A stretch of 64,000 bases of DNA, from assembly GCA_025094145.1 (NCBI GenBank), contig JALLLS010000042.1, forward strand, positions 62,001-126,000, given 5' to 3'. Positions 60,865-64,000 of this stretch are shown here, piece after piece. The notes under the pieces are model-generated. The model made no database searches. It was not told the DNA's origin and was given only the letters and a program-made list of their open reading frames with translations. Every line of letters starts with the position of its first letter. Position 1 is the first letter of the stretch. A program made the position numbers and the translations under genes. Source of the DNA: Spinellus fusiger (Eukaryota > Mucoromycota > Mucoromycetes > Mucorales > Phycomycetaceae).

Positions 60865-63004
60865 ATGTCTTTTCAATTCAGAAATGAAAGCCAATCAAAG
60901 AACAGCTCTCGTTCTTCAAATCAATCAACACCTCCAGTTTCTAAAATAGATACCAACATATCAAGAAAAACAAGTACCTCCAGCTACGACACCCACTACT
61001 ACACAGATATGACCCAGATCTCTTCGTTTTCCTCGGATGCCAACAGCTATCTTATGCCCATTTCACCCCAAGACATTGCCCAGTACTCTGAGTGCCAATT
61101 CGACATTATCGAGAGTTTAGACTACGATGATATTGACGATGGTCTGATCGGTAGGTGACACAGCGAGTGAACCGGCAAATGATCTAATGCCAAGGGCGTA
61201 ATCATCTTGTCACAACAGATCATGAATTAGTACATAGAAAAAGAGAAACAATTATCCAACAACTGCTGACTACTGAAAAGGCGTACATTGAATCCCTTCA
61301 CCTCATCATGAACGTATTCCTGGAACCCTTACGGAAATCCTCAAAGAGTTCTTCTTTCAGTTTTCTTGGGATCAAGAAAATGATCTGTACCGAACGAGAA
61401 ATTCGCTGGCTATTCGGTAATTTTGACGATATCTACACAACGCATCAAACTATCTATGCTAGTCTTGAGCAACGGTAACACCTCTTTTTTTTTTCTTTTT
61501 TTCTTCTAACATTTATTCTCTCGTTTTAGAATGCAGATATGGGGACCCACTCAGATATTTTCAGATGTATTCAAGACATGGGTAAGCTATGAAAAGATAA
61601 ATGAGGATGAAGCAGGATGTTCATTCTACTTAGTTTTCTTCCTTATCCAACTACCGTGCCTACCTTGATAACTATGATATTGCAGTCACTACCTATGAGC
61701 GACTGTTGCGGTATCAGCCCTTTAAGAAGTTTGTCGAGGTAAACAAACACTGTGCCCTCCTCAGCATGAGAAGAAAGTAAAACTCATTTTGTCCTTTATT
61801 GATTTATCTCTAGGCAGCCCACAAAGATCCTGCATTGAAAGGAGCTACTCTCCTGTCTTTACTACAAATCCCTGCAGGCTGTATCAATCGCTATGCGCTT
61901 ATCATGAGCAAATTGGCAGAAGCTACGTCGCCCATGCACCCGGACTGTGCTGGTTTACTTGCCTGCAAACAGAAAATACTCAGACTGGCAGACGAAATAA
62001 AAATAAAGTAAGTTTTTTTTTTTGGTACGATAAAAGAACCTTAATAACCTTCTATCTAGAGTAAAAGATGCAGATAACGTGGACCAAGTGCTGATGATAC
62101 ATCAGGCATTAGTGGGCGCTCCTTTTGGCGTCAAGGCACAGCGAAGATTGGTTCTTCAAGGAGAACTCTCACGTATCGCAACAAACTCAAAAAGTGGAGA
62201 GGACAGAACCTATATCTTGTTCACAGATCTATTATTGTTCGTACGACCCAAACAAGAGTCTAAACGTACAATTTTACAGTACAAAGGACATATTATTCTG
62301 GAATGTGCTCGCATTCGTGCTCTGTCCATTGAGGAAGCCGGTGGCCGGGAACACTGTCTAGAAATCACCTCTTCTTTTCAAGGTGTCGATACTTTAAATA
62401 CCACTTTTATGGGTTCTTCTACAGTCTATGTATTAAAAGCAGGTAGCAAAGATGAACAAAAAGAGTGGCTTGATAAGACAAAGACTGTGATTGAGCGCTT
62501 GGATGAAGAAGACAAAGCAAAAAAACGTAAGGAATCTTTTTCTTCTTTCCATCTTCCTTGTACTAAAGATCAACGCTATCTCTTATCTAGTAGCAGCAAG
62601 CAAAAGACTAGCTCAGAGTAGATCACCACCTCACTCTGTTCGCCCACATACTAGAATGGGCTCTGACATCTCCTCAGGAATATCAGCAGCCAGTGGTGAA
62701 AGCTCAAGTGGAAGCAGCCTTGGTCCATCGCACCCCTTGCAGCGGTGAGCAAAGAAATGAACATGAAAATGGAAATGGAAATGGAAATATGAAAGAAAGT
62801 TTTCTCTCTTCTTTTCCTGATCCAATTCCCTTTACTACTTTACATATCAAAAATCTACTACGAACATATCCATGTTTATCTGTACATATAGGCCTTTCAA
62901 CTGGCACTGTTCTCTTGTTTTCTATCGACAACCTCTTTAAGATAATAATGGACTCGCTTGTCACCAGGTTGTGTTATGCTAATTTGCCTGATGCTAGCAT
63001 ATAA
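60865..63004 (+). CDS. RhoGEF with DH and PH domains
   Basis: Guanine-nucleotide exchange factor predicted to activate a Rho/Cdc42-type GTPase. Exons: 60865-61150, 61219-61474, 61530-61581, 61634-61738, 61814-62007, 62060-62526, 62612-62744, and probably 62800-63004 (565 aa). The DH domain starts near residue 97 (HELVHRKRETIIQQLLTTEKAYIESL) and runs to about 300, with RYQPFKKFVE, ATLLSLLQIPAGCINRYALI and CKQKILRLADEI. The PH domain spans about 310-455 (RLVLQGELSRI, TYILFTDLLLFVRP, KDEQKEWLDKT). The N-terminus is Ser-rich. Beyond exon 7 the model is less certain. Without splicing at 62745 a stop falls at 62746-62748; with it, a WD/CNH-like segment (HIGLSTGTVLLFSIDN) is added. The start may not be first, because an acceptor-like TTTACTAG precedes the frame at 60829-60836. 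Confidence 0.82.
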
Positions 63005-64000
63005 TAATTATAGTATCTTACTTTTAATCTTTATTTATTTATTTATTTTCCCTTGTGTTTATTAAAGCAACTCAAATTCCTGTGTGTAATATTTGTGTGG
63101 ATGGCTGGAGCTTAACTTTATTTTCAAGTGTGCCTGACTTTCTTCAGATGGTGTGTCACTTTAATGATTCAACAATCAACTTTAATTCATTCTTGCTTAA
63201 AATGGCTACCAGCACTCTTCTGTCTTTTGAAGTGTCCAGATCACTGTTTCTGATGGGTTGGCTGGGTGGGCTGGTAGGTGGGTAGACTACAGTAGGTGTG
63301 TCTGCACTAGACTACACCATTCAATGAGATTCTGATAGGCTAAGAATGAGTAATGCTACGATGGAACAGACTCAGGTCGTGTGGGTTCCACATAGACATT
63401 TTGTCAATAGATCTCAACACTACTCCTTTGTTAGGGCATGAGCTATACACTCCACTAGGCTAAACCACTTTCAAACAGTCTAACAAAAAGACACATTGGT
63501 TTTAGCATCAGTTGATTGGGTCTTAAAAGGTGGGATGAGGGATTGGCTAGTCATGGCATGTCTAGCTCTCTCATCATCAGGTTTTGTTTTTCCTTTTTCT
63601 GAATCATCCCTAAAGGTGGATAGACAATTCCACATTTCTACCCTATAGTGGCATCAGCAGTGTCAAAATCAATAGACTCAGGTTGCAGTCAGAAAGTGAG
63701 ACTGTTTCTTCTTTATTTATTGCAGAGTCTATAGCAGTCTATAGCAGTCTATAGCAGTCTATATTCTATCTATATTCTATCTATATTCTATTTACATTCT
63801 ATCTAGAAGATGGATAAAAGGATAAATGATCCCTCTCCAATAGAAATTCTACCTTGCCATAACATTGGACCTTGGTAAGCGTGTGTAATGATTTGGTCAT
63901 CCATCACTTCACAAAAGCTTTATCTGTGCTTCCCAAAGCATAAAAATAAATGAATAAGAAAGGGGGTGGGAGGGGTGAGAGAGAATGAAGATTGGACGTA
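63005..64000. other. Downstream of RhoGEF; possible exon remnants and tandem repeats
   Basis: 63040-63285 keeps an open frame reading IPVCNICVDGWSLTLFSS after an acceptor-like pyrimidine tract ending TTATTAAAG (63060-63068). It may be an additional RhoGEF exon or decayed coding DNA, but I found no in-phase donor. 63725-63805 is a tandem repeat of AGTCTATAGC and ATTCTATCT units. The rest shows no gene before the window ends. Confidence 0.35.

Noticed and set aside
1..64000. Search for CRISPR arrays, bacterial defence operons, prophage or rRNA
   Set aside because: No regularly spaced repeats with unique spacers, no bacterial-type gene strings and no conserved rRNA segments were seen. The intron-rich gene structure is eukaryotic.

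Overview
The window looks like nuclear DNA of an early-diverging fungus, probably Mucoromycota (Mucorales-like). It is AT-rich and gene-poor. Its genes carry many short GT-AG introns, mostly about 35-190 bp. The encoded proteins are typical fungal housekeeping and regulatory products: EF-1alpha, Tim22, a Kes1/Osh4-type oxysterol-binding protein, an SWR1-complex BCNT protein, a Doa10-type E3 ligase, a Zn2Cys6 regulator and a RhoGEF. There is no rRNA, CRISPR, phage or bacterial operon structure. Exon joins were worked out by hand from splice signals and reading-frame phase; every multi-exon model given as complete sums to a multiple of three.

Layout. 1-11 kb is a transposon graveyard: three families of LTR-like repeats (called A, B, C here), a more tentative fourth (D), a clear Tc1/mariner element nested inside a family C repeat, and two tRNA genes (Lys-CTT; Ile-TAT with an intron). 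12.3-14.4 kb holds two decayed Tc1-like transposases just downstream of the EF-1alpha gene (minus strand, 14843-16270). 16.5-25.9 kb is mostly non-genic, with two more Tc1-like relics and one arm of a ~500 bp inverted repeat whose partner lies 21 kb away at 41.2-41.7 kb. 25.9-34.2 kb is the gene-dense part: an adenylate-kinase-like protein (+), an oxysterol-binding protein (+), TIM22 (-), SWC5/BCNT (+) and a Zn2Cys6 transcription factor (-). 34.2-46.4 kb is almost empty of genes but contains a near-perfect 620 bp palindrome (37.8-38.4 kb) and simple-sequence arrays. A WWE-like domain protein lies at 46.4-47.1 kb. A complete 11-exon Doa10/SSM4/MARCH6 ubiquitin ligase gene (1,312 aa model) occupies 51.1-55.8 kb on the minus strand. 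A DH-PH RhoGEF gene (+) occupies 60.9-63.0 kb.

The genes do not form a pathway cluster. EF-1alpha acts in translation, Tim22 in mitochondrial inner-membrane import, Doa10 in ER/nuclear-envelope protein degradation, the OSBP in sterol/PI4P exchange, SWC5 in H2A.Z deposition, and the RhoGEF in Rho/Cdc42 signalling. TIM22 and SWC5 are divergently transcribed from a 336 bp intergenic region. No novel multi-gene system was found. The most unusual items are structural: the 620 bp palindrome, the 21 kb-spaced inverted repeat bracketing the gene-dense block, and the nested insertions next to tRNA genes.
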